Shown here one piece after another: positions 1 through 7,857 of a stretch of DNA of 64,000 nt. Each line of letters starts with the position of its first letter. Within the stretch, counting starts at the first letter, position 1. The position numbers and the translations under genes were made by a program. The stretch spans positions 773,415 through 837,414 of the forward strand of contig NZ_LWDV01000010.1 in NCBI RefSeq assembly GCF_001693735.1, written 5' to 3'. Under the pieces are notes generated by a model. It was not told the origin of the DNA. It saw only the letters and a program-made list of their open reading frames with translations, and did no database searches. This stretch comes from Orenia metallireducens (GTDB taxonomy: Bacteria; Bacillota; Halanaerobiia; Halobacteroidales; Halobacteroidaceae).

Positions 1-441
1 ATCTTTTAAAATTTTAATCCCTTCCACAATATCTACTGCTGGTGCTAAATCATCATTAGTAAATATAATTCCAAGCCTCCAGCCCTCACTATCTTTGATA
101 GCATATTGAATAGAATCTAATTCACTCCACAAATATTCAGTATCAATGCACATAATCACTTCAGCCTTTGGCCTTCTACTCAAATTGATATTAAACTTTG
201 GATTGGTCAATTTTTCATAAGTTTCATCTAACTCTTTTAGTTGTGATAAAATTTTAGAATTCTTATTCTCAATATTAATTGTTCTTGCTATCCTGGTTAG
301 AGAAGCACTTTTAAAATCATATTCTGTAGGGAATGTATCTAGCATCTTCTTTAATCTCTTTCCCCTACCTAAAATTACAGCTAATTTATGTTCATAGAGT
401 CTATCTTGATAGAGTTCATCAGTGTCTAGATAAATCTTCAT
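1..441 (-). CDS. Partial protein, possibly 3'-5' exonuclease-like
   Basis: This gene runs off the left edge, and the 147 N-terminal residues are visible. The ATG at 439-441 follows a good ribosome binding site (GGAAGGAG on the minus strand). The first 90 residues are rich in charged residues. At about residues 97-103 the sequence MCIDTEY gives an h-h-D-x-E pattern, followed by SIQYAI, which resembles the first motif of DEDD-type exonucleases. The remaining motifs lie outside the window, so the family is a guess. The gene is followed upstream by a roughly 500-base gap and is not obviously in an operon with the MerR-type gene. Confidence 0.55.
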   Translation of the reverse strand, partial: MKIYLDTDELYQDRLYEHKLAVILGRGKRLKKMLDTFPTEYDFKSASLTRIARTINIENKNSKILSQLKELDETYEKLTNPKFNINLSRRPKAEVIMCIDTEYLWSELDSIQYAIKDSEGWRLGIIFTNDDLAPAVDIVEGIKILKD

Positions 442-711
442 AATAACTCCTTCCCTAGCCAAAGGATATAAATAAAGATTAGTTTAAAGTCATTGATAAA
501 TTGATTCATACTACACTAACTATAAAAATTCAAATCTTCAATCCAAAATAATATACCTTAAACAAAACCTACAATAATATTAAATAAATTTTATTCCATA
601 TCAGAAATATATTTTCTAAACCTTAAAGTAATATTTTTACTAAAATAATTATTAATAATATCCAACCTTTATTTAGTTCTAAAAGGTAAGTAAATTATAC
701 TTAGCAGATAA

Positions 712-787
712 AATAAAAAATGGAGTAACTACTCCATTATTACTAGAAAATCTAAAAAATATATTTATTAGTACTTACTAGTTAATC
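712..787 (-). ncRNA. Candidate small RNA or attenuated leader
   Basis: A consensus sigma-A promoter (794-822) would start transcription near 787, and a hairpin with a U-tract (711-738) would end it about 76 nt later. No open reading frame of useful length lies between them. The predicted RNA contains CTAGTAA twice, which could allow alternative pairing. It may be a free small RNA, or a terminated leader of the gene that starts at 441. No known RNA family was recognised. Confidence 0.5.
719..738 (-). terminator. Rho-independent terminator
   Basis: The perfect inverted repeat AATGGAGTA/TACTCCATT is followed on the minus strand by TTTTATTTTA. It ends the short transcript that starts near 787. 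Confidence 0.75.
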
Positions 788-793
788 ACAGGT

Positions 794-822
794 ATTATAA
801 CAAAGGGAGAGTTTACTGTCAA
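794..822 (-). promoter_or_regulatory. Perfect consensus sigma-A promoter
   Basis: Read on the minus strand, TTGACA (817-822) and TATAAT (794-799) are separated by exactly 17 bases. Both hexamers match the consensus fully, which is rare. No gene start lies close downstream; the next signal is a terminator about 50 bases on. Confidence 0.8.
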
Positions 823-920
823 GATTATTATATGTATTTAAATTTAATTTATTCTATCACAAAGTAAGGAGTCCATAGTTGAGGTTATATTCATTTATAA
901 AAATTTAATGACAATATGAA

Positions 921-942
921 TCCTCTTGCTAAAGCAAGAGGA
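921..942 (-). terminator. Terminator of the purR / MerR unit
   Basis: The inverted repeat TCCTCTTGCT/AGCAAGAGGA lies two bases after the stop codon of the MerR-type gene. The following minus-strand sequence is moderately T-rich (TTCATATTGTC). Confidence 0.65.
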
Positions 943-943
943 T

Positions 944-1348
944 CTAATCTTTATCATTATCTTTTTTATCTAGAATCTCTAATAATTGAGCTCTATCAGA
1001 AACTGGATACAAAGAAGTCAAGCCACGTTTTCCACGATTGAATTTAGTCAAAGGTCTTCCATCATATAGGGACTCACTTATTTTAGTTTTTTTCTTCTTC
1101 TTAACTTCATTGACAGTTCCTAACTTCTCTTTAATCCCTGCTATATTTAATCCCTTTTCTAACATCTCTTTAATCTCTTTTAACTTTTCAATATCACTTT
1201 GGGAGTAAATCCTTTGATTCCCCTTAGTTCTAGCAGGCTTTATCAACTCAGATTCTTCATAATAACGAATTTGCCTTCCTGTTAAACCTGTCTTTTCTTG
1301 AACAATACCAATAGAATATACTGGCTTTTCAGAGTCTAATTCTGCCAT
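944..1348 (-). CDS. MerR-family regulator, GlnR/TnrA-like
   Basis: A 134-residue DNA-binding protein. Residues 11-75 form a MerR winged helix-turn-helix with the typical motif GRQIRYYEESELIKPAR followed by GNQRIYSQSDIEKL. This is closest to the GlnR/TnrA branch, which controls nitrogen-metabolism genes in Bacillota. The C-terminal tail (TSLYPVSDRAQLLEIL) resembles the short regulatory tail of that branch, through which GlnR senses glutamine synthetase. The start is set by AAAGGAGG six to seven bases before the ATG. It lies 30 bases after purR and is probably co-transcribed with it. No glnA is visible, so a nitrogen role is inferred from the family only. Confidence 0.8.
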   Translation of the reverse strand: MAELDSEKPVYSIGIVQEKTGLTGRQIRYYEESELIKPARTKGNQRIYSQSDIEKLKEIKEMLEKGLNIAGIKEKLGTVNEVKKKKKTKISESLYDGRPLTKFNRGKRGLTSLYPVSDRAQLLEILDKKDNDKD

Positions 1349-1378
1349 AAGAATTCCTCCTTTACTATACTAATAAAT

Positions 1379-2203
1379 TTATTTCAAATTAGTAACCCAA
1401 CTACTAGGTCTAACGATTATCTCTTCTTTAAAATCATCAATATTCTCCAATACAACTAAAGATGTATAATCTTCAACTAACTTATCTGTTGGTTGAGCAG
1501 TCTCTACTAATACTCCTATGTCTAAGACTTCAGCCTTAAATTCAGCCATCAAATCTAACATTCCTTTAGCTGTACCCCCAGCTTTCATAAAATCATCAAT
1601 AATAATCACCTTAGAACCCTCTGGTAGAGCTCTACGGGATAGAGACATCTGTTGTATCTTTCTTGATGAACCTGTTACATAATTAATACTTACTACTGAA
1701 CCTTCTGTAACCCGACTACTCCTTCTAATACTAACAAGGGGTAAGTTTAAAGCTCTAGCAGCCATTAAAGCGATTGGAATTCCTTTAGTTTCCATCGTTA
1801 TTATGTACTCAGCCCCTAAATCAGAAAATTTAGTAGCAAATATCTCCCCAACCTTATCCATTAAAGCAGGATTAAAGATCAAGTCTGTCATATATAAATA
1901 GCCACCTGGTAGAATCCTTGTTGAATCAGATAAACATTCACATAATTCATCAATCACATTTTGAATATCCTTAACCCCTCTATCTGGGATAAATCTAACT
2001 CCCCCTGCTGCGCCTGATACTGTTTCAATCTTCCCCATCTTCTCTACAGAAAACACCTTTTTAATAATAGATAAGTCTTCACTGATAGTAGATTTAGCAG
2101 CATTAAAGCGTTCAGTAAAATAATTTAAGGAAATCAATTTATAAGGCTGATCAGTTAGTATCTTAGTTACAGCAACAATCCTTTCACTCCGCCGCATCTT
2201 CAT
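1379..2203 (-). CDS. purR: Pur operon repressor PurR
   Basis: A 274-residue repressor of purine synthesis genes of the B. subtilis type. The N-terminal 70 residues form a winged helix (RRSERIVAVTKIL), and the rest is a phosphoribosyltransferase-like domain. The PRPP-binding loop is VIIIDDFMKAGGTAKG at about residues 200-215. In the family, PRPP binding releases DNA when adenine is scarce. Length and start match the family. It follows ispE and the nucleotidyltransferase as in the B. subtilis ispE-purR order. A possible PurBox lies just upstream, suggesting self-regulation. Confidence 0.95.
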   Translation of the reverse strand: MKMRRSERIVAVTKILTDQPYKLISLNYFTERFNAAKSTISEDLSIIKKVFSVEKMGKIETVSGAAGGVRFIPDRGVKDIQNVIDELCECLSDSTRILPGGYLYMTDLIFNPALMDKVGEIFATKFSDLGAEYIITMETKGIPIALMAARALNLPLVSIRRSSRVTEGSVVSINYVTGSSRKIQQMSLSRRALPEGSKVIIIDDFMKAGGTAKGMLDLMAEFKAEVLDIGVLVETAQPTDKLVEDYTSLVVLENIDDFKEEIIVRPSSWVTNLK

Positions 2204-2224
2204 CTTAAAAACACGCCACTCCTT

Positions 2225-2233
2225 CCGAACATT
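2225..2233 (+). promoter_or_regulatory. Possible PurBox upstream of purR
   Basis: CCGAACATT matches the core of the B. subtilis PurBox (CCGAACWWT), about 22 bases before the purR start. Only one half is visible; PurR usually binds two boxes in opposite orientation. Part of it overlaps the ribosome binding site GGAAGGAG on the minus strand. Confidence 0.35.
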
Positions 2234-2301
2234 CAGGCCTAAATTTTTATAAAACTTTACTTCTTCTCATATTATCATTAATTATACTCTTTGTAAATAG
2301 G

Positions 2302-3060
2302 TCAATTACTTTTTATATCCGAACCTTTGTAAATTTTTTCTATTAGATTATAATCTTCAGGTGTATCAATATCAAAGCCTATCTCTGGATAATCAGAGAT
2401 AATAGCCTTTCCTATATACCCTGTTAACTTATATACTTCCTTTTCAATCAAGTCTATAGATAAATTTCCAGTCAATAACTTGATTATAAATTTAAATCCT
2501 AATAGATAAGCTAATTTCCAAGGCTTCTTTCTCCATTTCAATATCTTATCTAACAATTCCTCTAATCTTAAAACAACATCACCATTCACTAAAAAGATAT
2601 TTCCTCCTGTAAAGGTGCCTTCATTTAAGGAGAAATAAGTTCTATTACTCTTTGGAAAGGAGACTTCTACAAATTCTTTAGGAATGATTGGATAATAAAA
2701 AGCGGCCTTCCCACCTTCACATTTGGCTAAAAAATCTTGTATAGCCTCAACGGTAATTAAGGGAATATCAGAAGTGAAGACTAAACTATAGGGACTTTCT
2801 GCTGTTTGTAATCCTAACTTAAGGTTCTCTAATAAAGAGTCTTGACAAGGAATGAATTTATCGATATTCTTCTTATTTAATCCATTGGGACCTACTACTA
2901 TAATATTATCTATTAAAGGGACTTCCCTTAGTTTATCTAATAAATATTCTGTTATAGTTTTACCCTTAAGCTTAATTAAAGCCTCATAATCCTGATCACT
3001 AATTTCAGATAATCGTCCATTATTTTTAGCTCCTGCTAGAACTATAGCATCTAAGCCCAT
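2302..3060 (-). CDS. Nucleotidyltransferase, MobA/IspD-like fold
   Basis: A 252-residue NTP-transferase family protein. The N-terminus MGLDAIVLAGAKNNG is the nucleotide-binding loop, although it lacks the usual G-x-G-T-R-M signature. TSDIPLIT at about residue 95 is the metal-binding region, and the C-terminal GFDIDTPEDYNLIEK is typical of the MobA-like group. It probably transfers a nucleotide to a sugar or cofactor; the substrate cannot be read. It lies 22 bases downstream of ispE and ahead of purR, so it is likely in the ispE operon. The ribosome binding site GGGAGG fixes the start. Confidence 0.75.
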   Translation of the reverse strand: MGLDAIVLAGAKNNGRLSEISDQDYEALIKLKGKTITEYLLDKLREVPLIDNIIVVGPNGLNKKNIDKFIPCQDSLLENLKLGLQTAESPYSLVFTSDIPLITVEAIQDFLAKCEGGKAAFYYPIIPKEFVEVSFPKSNRTYFSLNEGTFTGGNIFLVNGDVVLRLEELLDKILKWRKKPWKLAYLLGFKFIIKLLTGNLSIDLIEKEVYKLTGYIGKAIISDYPEIGFDIDTPEDYNLIEKIYKGSDIKSN

Positions 3061-3082
3061 TAATATCCTCCCTTGATATTTA

Positions 3083-3961
3083 TTAAATTTCTGTTATTCC
3101 ATGGTTAACAGTCTTAGCAACCACTATCTTGTGTTCTCTAGTCAACTCTTTTTCCAACTTATTTTTAATCTCTTCTGCCTCTTTTATTCCTGATACAAAC
3201 CCCAATATAGTTGGTCCACTTCCAGACATTAGAGCTTTGTCAGCTAGCTCTGTTACTTTATCCTTTAAGTTAGCAACTTCAGGATAAAATTTTAGGGTAA
3301 CATTCTCTAAAAGATTATCTAGATTATTGATGATAACCTCTCTATCTTGCTCTTGTAATGCTTTTATAACTTTATCTGTGGATGGATGCTTAGCAACCTG
3401 CTCTAAATTTAGATTACCATAGACTTTAGCTGTCGATACTGAAAGGGGAGGATTGATAAGAACAAGATAAAGTTGTGGACATTTAGGTAGCTCCTTTAAG
3501 TCTGTTCCTATTCCCGTTGCTAATTGAGTCCCTCCCTCGATACAAAAAGGGATATCAGCACCTAATTTACCTCCTATTTTAGCTAACTGCTCTGATGTTA
3601 ATCCTAAATTCCATAATCTATTAATAGCTACCAATGTAGCAGCTGCATTACTACTTCCCCCAGCTAATCCCGCTGCTACAGGGATTCTTTTATCTAGGTT
3701 AACTCTAAGCCCACCTGTCAACTCAAACTCCTCAAACAACATCTCAGCCACCTTATAGATCAAATTTGATTTATCTATTGGAACTTCAGGATGGTTGCTT
3801 ATGATTTCAATTCCTGTATCTATTTTAGTAAATGATATTCTATCATGTAAATTTATAGTCTGCATAATCATCTCTACCTCATGATACCCATCTTCTCTCT
3901 TTCCTAGTACATCCAATGTTAAATTCACTTTTGCATGTGCAACTAAATCTATCTTATCCAT
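3083..3961 (-). CDS. ispE: 4-diphosphocytidyl-2-C-methyl-D-erythritol kinase
   Basis: A GHMP kinase of the non-mevalonate isoprenoid pathway that phosphorylates CDP-methylerythritol. AKVNLTLDVLGKREDGYHE at the N-terminus and the glycine-rich ATP loop PVAAGLAGGSSNAAA (about residues 94-108) are the family signatures. MSGSGPTILGF near the C-terminus is the third motif. I chose the ATG at 3961 because GAGGTGG sits eight bases before it; the GTG at 3973 lies inside that ribosome binding site. This gives 292 residues, a normal length. It is 45 bases downstream of the Mur-like fragment gene. Confidence 0.95.
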   Translation of the reverse strand: MDKIDLVAHAKVNLTLDVLGKREDGYHEVEMIMQTINLHDRISFTKIDTGIEIISNHPEVPIDKSNLIYKVAEMLFEEFELTGGLRVNLDKRIPVAAGLAGGSSNAAATLVAINRLWNLGLTSEQLAKIGGKLGADIPFCIEGGTQLATGIGTDLKELPKCPQLYLVLINPPLSVSTAKVYGNLNLEQVAKHPSTDKVIKALQEQDREVIINNLDNLLENVTLKFYPEVANLKDKVTELADKALMSGSGPTILGFVSGIKEAEEIKNKLEKELTREHKIVVAKTVNHGITEI

Positions 3962-4005
3962 GACTATATCCACCTCACTATTTAAGCTCTTATATAGTTA
4001 GTTAG

Positions 4006-4710
4006 TCATTTGATAATAAACTCCTTCTTATTATTACTCTTATAATAGATTCCTTGTAAATTCTCTTCAGTCATTTGACTATAGTTACAGAAAAATGATC
4101 GAATAATATACAGAGGAACCCCATAAACAAAGGCAAAGGCTACTATAAATAAATAATTTTTAATAGAAAATAACTCTACTTTTTTCGATAAATTAAATAA
4201 ACGATAAATTGCTAAAATCGGAAGTTCATCTTCTCCATCAAATATAACTAGATTATCACCTTTTATATAGACAGCAGGTCTACCAGCCTTAAGCTGCTTC
4301 TTTATTAATATGTTCTCTCCAGATGAACTACAATATATAACTTTATTTATGCCATTGTTATTAGCTAAATTTATATTATCTCTATCATCAGTATCTAAAA
4401 TAAGATAGCTATCCTTTAATCCTCTCTTGAAAAGAAGCTGTTTTAAGTACGATAAACCACTATTTCTTAGCTGAGAAAGGGTAATTATTTTACTTGATTG
4501 GTAACTTAATCCCTTATGTTTTAACCTTTCCGATTCTATTGTAAAGATATTAATTTTCATAGTAGGATTACTATTATTAATGTTATTTAAAGAGTTTTGC
4601 TTCTTCTTTTGATAAGTAATCTTCTTATGCTGCTTTACTAAAATATTAACTTTTATCTTAGCTAATATCTCTGTAATGAGTTTAATTATAGTACTATCAT
4701 CTCTATCCAT
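4006..4710 (-). CDS. Mur-ligase-like fragment protein, no ATP-binding domain
   Basis: A 234-residue protein that I cannot assign to an enzyme. Its middle part reads YLILDTDDRDNINLANN, then GRPAVYIKGDNLVIFDGEDE, then SIKNYLFIVAFAFVYGVPL. This order resembles the segment of cyanophycin-synthetase or MurE-type ligases that reads LNADDP, GGRAVY and NVLAAVAAAWALGVP. The Mur P-loop (GTNGKTT) is missing, as is the C-terminal amino-acid-binding domain. The N-terminal 50 residues are basic and of low complexity. A good ribosome binding site (TGGAGG) and placement 45 bases upstream of ispE suggest that it is expressed. It could be a decaying ligase or a repurposed domain. Confidence 0.5.
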   Translation of the reverse strand: MDRDDSTIIKLITEILAKIKVNILVKQHKKITYQKKKQNSLNNINNSNPTMKINIFTIESERLKHKGLSYQSSKIITLSQLRNSGLSYLKQLLFKRGLKDSYLILDTDDRDNINLANNNGINKVIYCSSSGENILIKKQLKAGRPAVYIKGDNLVIFDGEDELPILAIYRLFNLSKKVELFSIKNYLFIVAFAFVYGVPLYIIRSFFCNYSQMTEENLQGIYYKSNNKKEFIIK

Positions 4711-4854
4711 CTAATTCTACCTCCATTATATCTCTATATCCTTATCATATCCAATTTTTGGTTATGAATACCCTCCCTTTTATTCTAATTGCTATTATAA
4801 GAATTTTAACTAGTGAAATTGCAAGATAAAAAATATCGGTTAATGGGATAGGAT

Positions 4855-4968
4855 AGTTTTCACACCTCATCCCCGCCCCTTCTCCTATTCTTAGGAGAAG
4901 GGAGAAAAACAATATAGAAATAAATTCCCCTCTCATTAGATAAGGAAAGGATCAAGGTGAGGTCTGAG
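4855..4968. repeat. Hairpin-rich intergenic repeat, copy 1
   Basis: The element begins near CACACCTCATCCCCG (4860) and ends near AAGGTGAGGTC (4954), so its ends are inverted copies of each other. Inside is the hairpin CCCTTCTCCTATTCTTAGGAGAAGGG. No convincing gene is present; a 63-codon frame here has no ribosome binding site and consists of repeat sequence. Confidence 0.5.
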
Positions 4969-5017
4969 GTTTTGGAAAATATCACAATATCTATCTAAAG
5001 ACAGATTTAAATCACAT

Positions 5018-5199
5018 TCTAAAATTACAAACCTATATAGATTTGTGAATCTAAAATGAATTTTATCCAATATAGTATCTAGAACATATAACTTTTGTCT
5101 ATAACTTAATATAATTATAAAACTTTTATAGAAATATTAATACTGGAAAATTTCAGTCTAAAGTCACGAACCTATATAGACAAACAACTCTAAAATGAA
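5018..5199. repeat. Pair of 43-base direct repeats
   Basis: Positions 5018-5060 and 5157-5199 carry related 43-base sequences that share AACCTATATAGA and end in CTAAAATGAA. They are about 139 bases apart. A further pair (TAGAACAT...AACTTA...ATAATTAT at 5090 and 5462) suggests an old segment duplication. Together with the hairpin elements this explains much of the 850-base gap at 4711-5563. Confidence 0.45.
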
Positions 5200-5221
5200 A
5201 TTTAACAAGAGGGCTTAAAAC

Positions 5222-5446
5222 AATTTTCATACCTCACTCTAACTCCTCTGGGTTTAACAACCCTTCGTACAAAAGCAGTCTCTCCTATCTTAGGAAATTC
5301 TTTTTATTACGAAGTGGTCGATAGACCCGAAGGGAGAGGACTAAAATATTCTTTTCTTCCCCTCTCCTGATGTGAAGAGAGACTGGTTCTGTACGAAGAG
5401 GAATTGAATTATATTCCTCATAGGGGGATAGGGGTGAGGTGATATT
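5222..5446. repeat. Hairpin-rich intergenic repeat, copy 2
   Basis: A longer relative of the repeat at 4855. It starts near CATACCTCACTCTAAC (5229) and ends near ATAGGGGTGAGGTGAT (5430), again with inverted ends. Internal parts include GGGTTTAACAACCCTTCGTAC, which recurs in modified form near 27.8 kb. There is no transposase, so it could be a small non-autonomous element. Confidence 0.45.
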
Positions 5447-5563
5447 TATATATTTCACTTTAGAACATCTATAAGACCAGTAACTTATATAATTATTTTT
5501 AACCCATTACCTTCTATTTTAATATAATAATATAAGAAAATAAATTGGTAAGGAGGTCTAGTT

Positions 5564-6076
5564 ATGGCTAAAATATTAATTATATTAAATGAAAGAACTC
5601 TATATCTTTATCAGAACAATCAAGTGGTCAGATCCTTCCCAGTAGCTATTGGTAAACCAAGTACGCCTACCCCTACAGGGAACTTTTCAATTATTAATAA
5701 GCTTAAGAACCCTTATAATAAAGCCTTAGGTACCCGATGGATGCAATTTACTCACCAGATGCATGGCATTCATGGCAACAACCAACCTTCATCAATCGGT
5801 AAAGCTATATCAAATGGATGTGTTAGAATGTATAATAAAGATGCAGAGTTTCTTTATGACAGAGTAAGTATTGGAACCCCTGTTGAAATCAAACAGAATC
5901 GTACAGGTTTAGGTAATGGCAGTAATCAATCTTATTATATAGTTAAAGCAGGTGATACCCTTTATCAGATTGCTAAAAAATTCAACACTACTGTTGAAAA
6001 AATTATAAAAATTAATCCTAATATTAAAAATAAAAACAGTATCTATCCCGGACAACGGATTAAAATCCCAGATTGA
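5564..6076 (+). CDS. L,D-transpeptidase with C-terminal LysM
   Basis: A 170-residue peptidoglycan cross-linking enzyme. Residues 1-110 form a YkuD domain with the catalytic pattern HGIHG (67-71) and SNGCVRM, with the nucleophile Cys86. Residues 124-168 form one LysM domain (YIVKAGDTLYQIAKKF), which binds the glycan chain. There is no signal peptide, as in B. subtilis YkuD, a spore-associated protein. The order YkuD then LysM is the reverse of B. subtilis YkuD, which has LysM first. AAGGAGG lies seven bases before the ATG. It is one of few plus-strand genes and is followed by the RNase J gene. Confidence 0.9.
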   Translation: MAKILIILNERTLYLYQNNQVVRSFPVAIGKPSTPTPTGNFSIINKLKNPYNKALGTRWMQFTHQMHGIHGNNQPSSIGKAISNGCVRMYNKDAEFLYDRVSIGTPVEIKQNRTGLGNGSNQSYYIVKAGDTLYQIAKKFNTTVEKIIKINPNIKNKNSIYPGQRIKIPD

Positions 6077-6139
6077 CACTGTACTTCTAATGGATTAAAG
6101 AGTATAATTATGTATATAATAATATTTGAGGTGATATAT

Positions 6140-7816
6140 ATGAAAAGAAATGCGGAAATCTCCATTATACCTCTAGGTGGTAGAGGAGAAATTGGGAATA
6201 ATATGATATTAATTGAATACAATGATGAAATCTTAATCTTAGATTGTGGAATTATGTTCCCTACAGAAGATATGCTCGGCATCGACTTGGTTATGCCTGA
6301 TATATCCTATCTAATTGAAAATAAAGATAGAATTAAAGCAATGTTAATTAGCCATGGTCATGAAGACCATATCGGTGCAATTCCTTATTTCTTAAGAGAA
6401 ATTAGCAATATACCTATCTATGGAACTAGGTTAACCCTTGGAATGATAAAGAAGAAATTAGAAGAACATCATTTAATGGGCTCTACTGAGCTGCGGCAAA
6501 TATCTGCAGGTCAAGAGATATCTTTAGATCCTTTCAAAATCAAATTTGTCAAGGTAAATCATAGTATACCAGATGCTGTTGCTATGGGCATTAAAACTCC
6601 TTCTGGAACTATTTTATATACAGGTGACTTCAAATTTGACCAAACTCCAATAAATGAGCAACCTACTGATTTTAATGGATTAACTCAATTGGGAGAAGAA
6701 GGGGTTTTAGCCTTATTATCTGACAGTACAAATGCAGAACAAAAGGGTTACTCCGTATCTGAAAGAGTAGTTAATGATACTATTAATAGCATCTTTGAAA
6801 AGGCTGATGGCAGAATTATTGTAGCTACCTTCTCTTCTCATTTAGATAGATTACAGCAGATTATCAATGCAGCCTATGAAACTGATAGAAAGATTGCTAT
6901 TTCAGGAAGAAGTATGATTGCTAATACTAAAATAGCCAAAGATTTAGGTTATCTTAACTTTCCTGATGATATGCTCTTAGAAATAAGAAAGATTAATAAT
7001 CTACCTGATCATAAAATAGTTTATCTAATGACAGGTAGCCAAGGGGAGACCATGGCTTCTTTAACTAGAATTGCTAGAGGTGACCATAGACAAATCAATC
7101 TACATAAAGGAGATACAGTTCTCCTATCTGCAACACCTATCCCTGGAAATGAAAGATCTGTAGGAGAGACTATCAATCAACTATTTGAAAAAGGTGCTAA
7201 GGTGATTTATGGAAGGGAATTAGATGTTCATGTTTCTGGTCACGCATATCAAGAAGAATTGAAAATGATGCTAAACATGACTAAACCTAAATATTTTATT
7301 CCTGTCCATGGTGAATACCGCCACCTTTATCACCATTCATTGTTAGCCAAAGATGTTGGTATTCCAGAAGACAATATCTTTATAGCCAAAAATGGATCAC
7401 GACTAAAGGTTAGTGAAAAGAATGCCTACTTTGCATCTCCTGTATCAACAGGTAAGATATTAATTGATGGTTCTGGAATTGGAGATGTAGGAAATATTGT
7501 CCTAAGGGATAGAAGAATATTATCAGAGCACGGGATTATAATCGTAGTTATTACCATTGAATCTGGTACAGGAAAAGTACTAGCAGGTCCTGATATTATC
7601 TCTCGAGGATTTGTTTATATGAAAGAATCTCAAGAGTTAATTGAAGAAGCCAAAAATAGATTGAATATAGTATTAAAAGAATGCCAAGAAAAAAATATTA
7701 CCGATTGGTCTAAATTAAAAACAAAACTAAAAGATCCTTTAAGAGACTTTATTTATAATGAAACTAGAAGAAATCCAATGATTATGCCAATTATTATGGA
7801 AGTACCAAATAAATAA
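6140..7816 (+). CDS. rnj: Ribonuclease J
   Basis: A 558-residue metallo-beta-lactamase/beta-CASP ribonuclease with endo- and 5'-exonuclease activity in RNA decay. SHGHEDHIGA (residues 71-80) holds the zinc ligands H72, H74, D76 and H77. PVHGEYRHL and SGHAYQEE are the later beta-CASP motifs. The ATG at 6140 is chosen because GAGGTGAT precedes it; an upstream in-frame ATG at 6110 would add 10 hydrophobic residues and has no ribosome binding site. It could be RNase J1 or J2. It ends at a bidirectional terminator shared with the convergent SipL-like gene. Confidence 0.93.
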   Translation: MKRNAEISIIPLGGRGEIGNNMILIEYNDEILILDCGIMFPTEDMLGIDLVMPDISYLIENKDRIKAMLISHGHEDHIGAIPYFLREISNIPIYGTRLTLGMIKKKLEEHHLMGSTELRQISAGQEISLDPFKIKFVKVNHSIPDAVAMGIKTPSGTILYTGDFKFDQTPINEQPTDFNGLTQLGEEGVLALLSDSTNAEQKGYSVSERVVNDTINSIFEKADGRIIVATFSSHLDRLQQIINAAYETDRKIAISGRSMIANTKIAKDLGYLNFPDDMLLEIRKINNLPDHKIVYLMTGSQGETMASLTRIARGDHRQINLHKGDTVLLSATPIPGNERSVGETINQLFEKGAKVIYGRELDVHVSGHAYQEELKMMLNMTKPKYFIPVHGEYRHLYHHSLLAKDVGIPEDNIFIAKNGSRLKVSEKNAYFASPVSTGKILIDGSGIGDVGNIVLRDRRILSEHGIIIVVITIESGTGKVLAGPDIISRGFVYMKESQELIEEAKNRLNIVLKECQEKNITDWSKLKTKLKDPLRDFIYNETRRNPMIMPIIMEVPNK

Positions 7817-7852
7817 AAAGACTGTAGGAATATATATTCCTACAGTCTTTTT
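7815..7852. terminator. Bidirectional terminator between convergent genes
   Basis: AAAAAGACTGTAGGAAT and its inverted copy form a hairpin with a 17-base arm. A/T runs on both sides let it serve both the RNase J gene and the SipL-like gene. Confidence 0.9.
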
Positions 7853-7857
7853 ATTTA

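Noticed and set aside
4745..4936. Open frame of 63 codons on the minus strand
   Set aside because: It lies inside hairpin repeats, has no ribosome binding site and encodes no recognisable protein.
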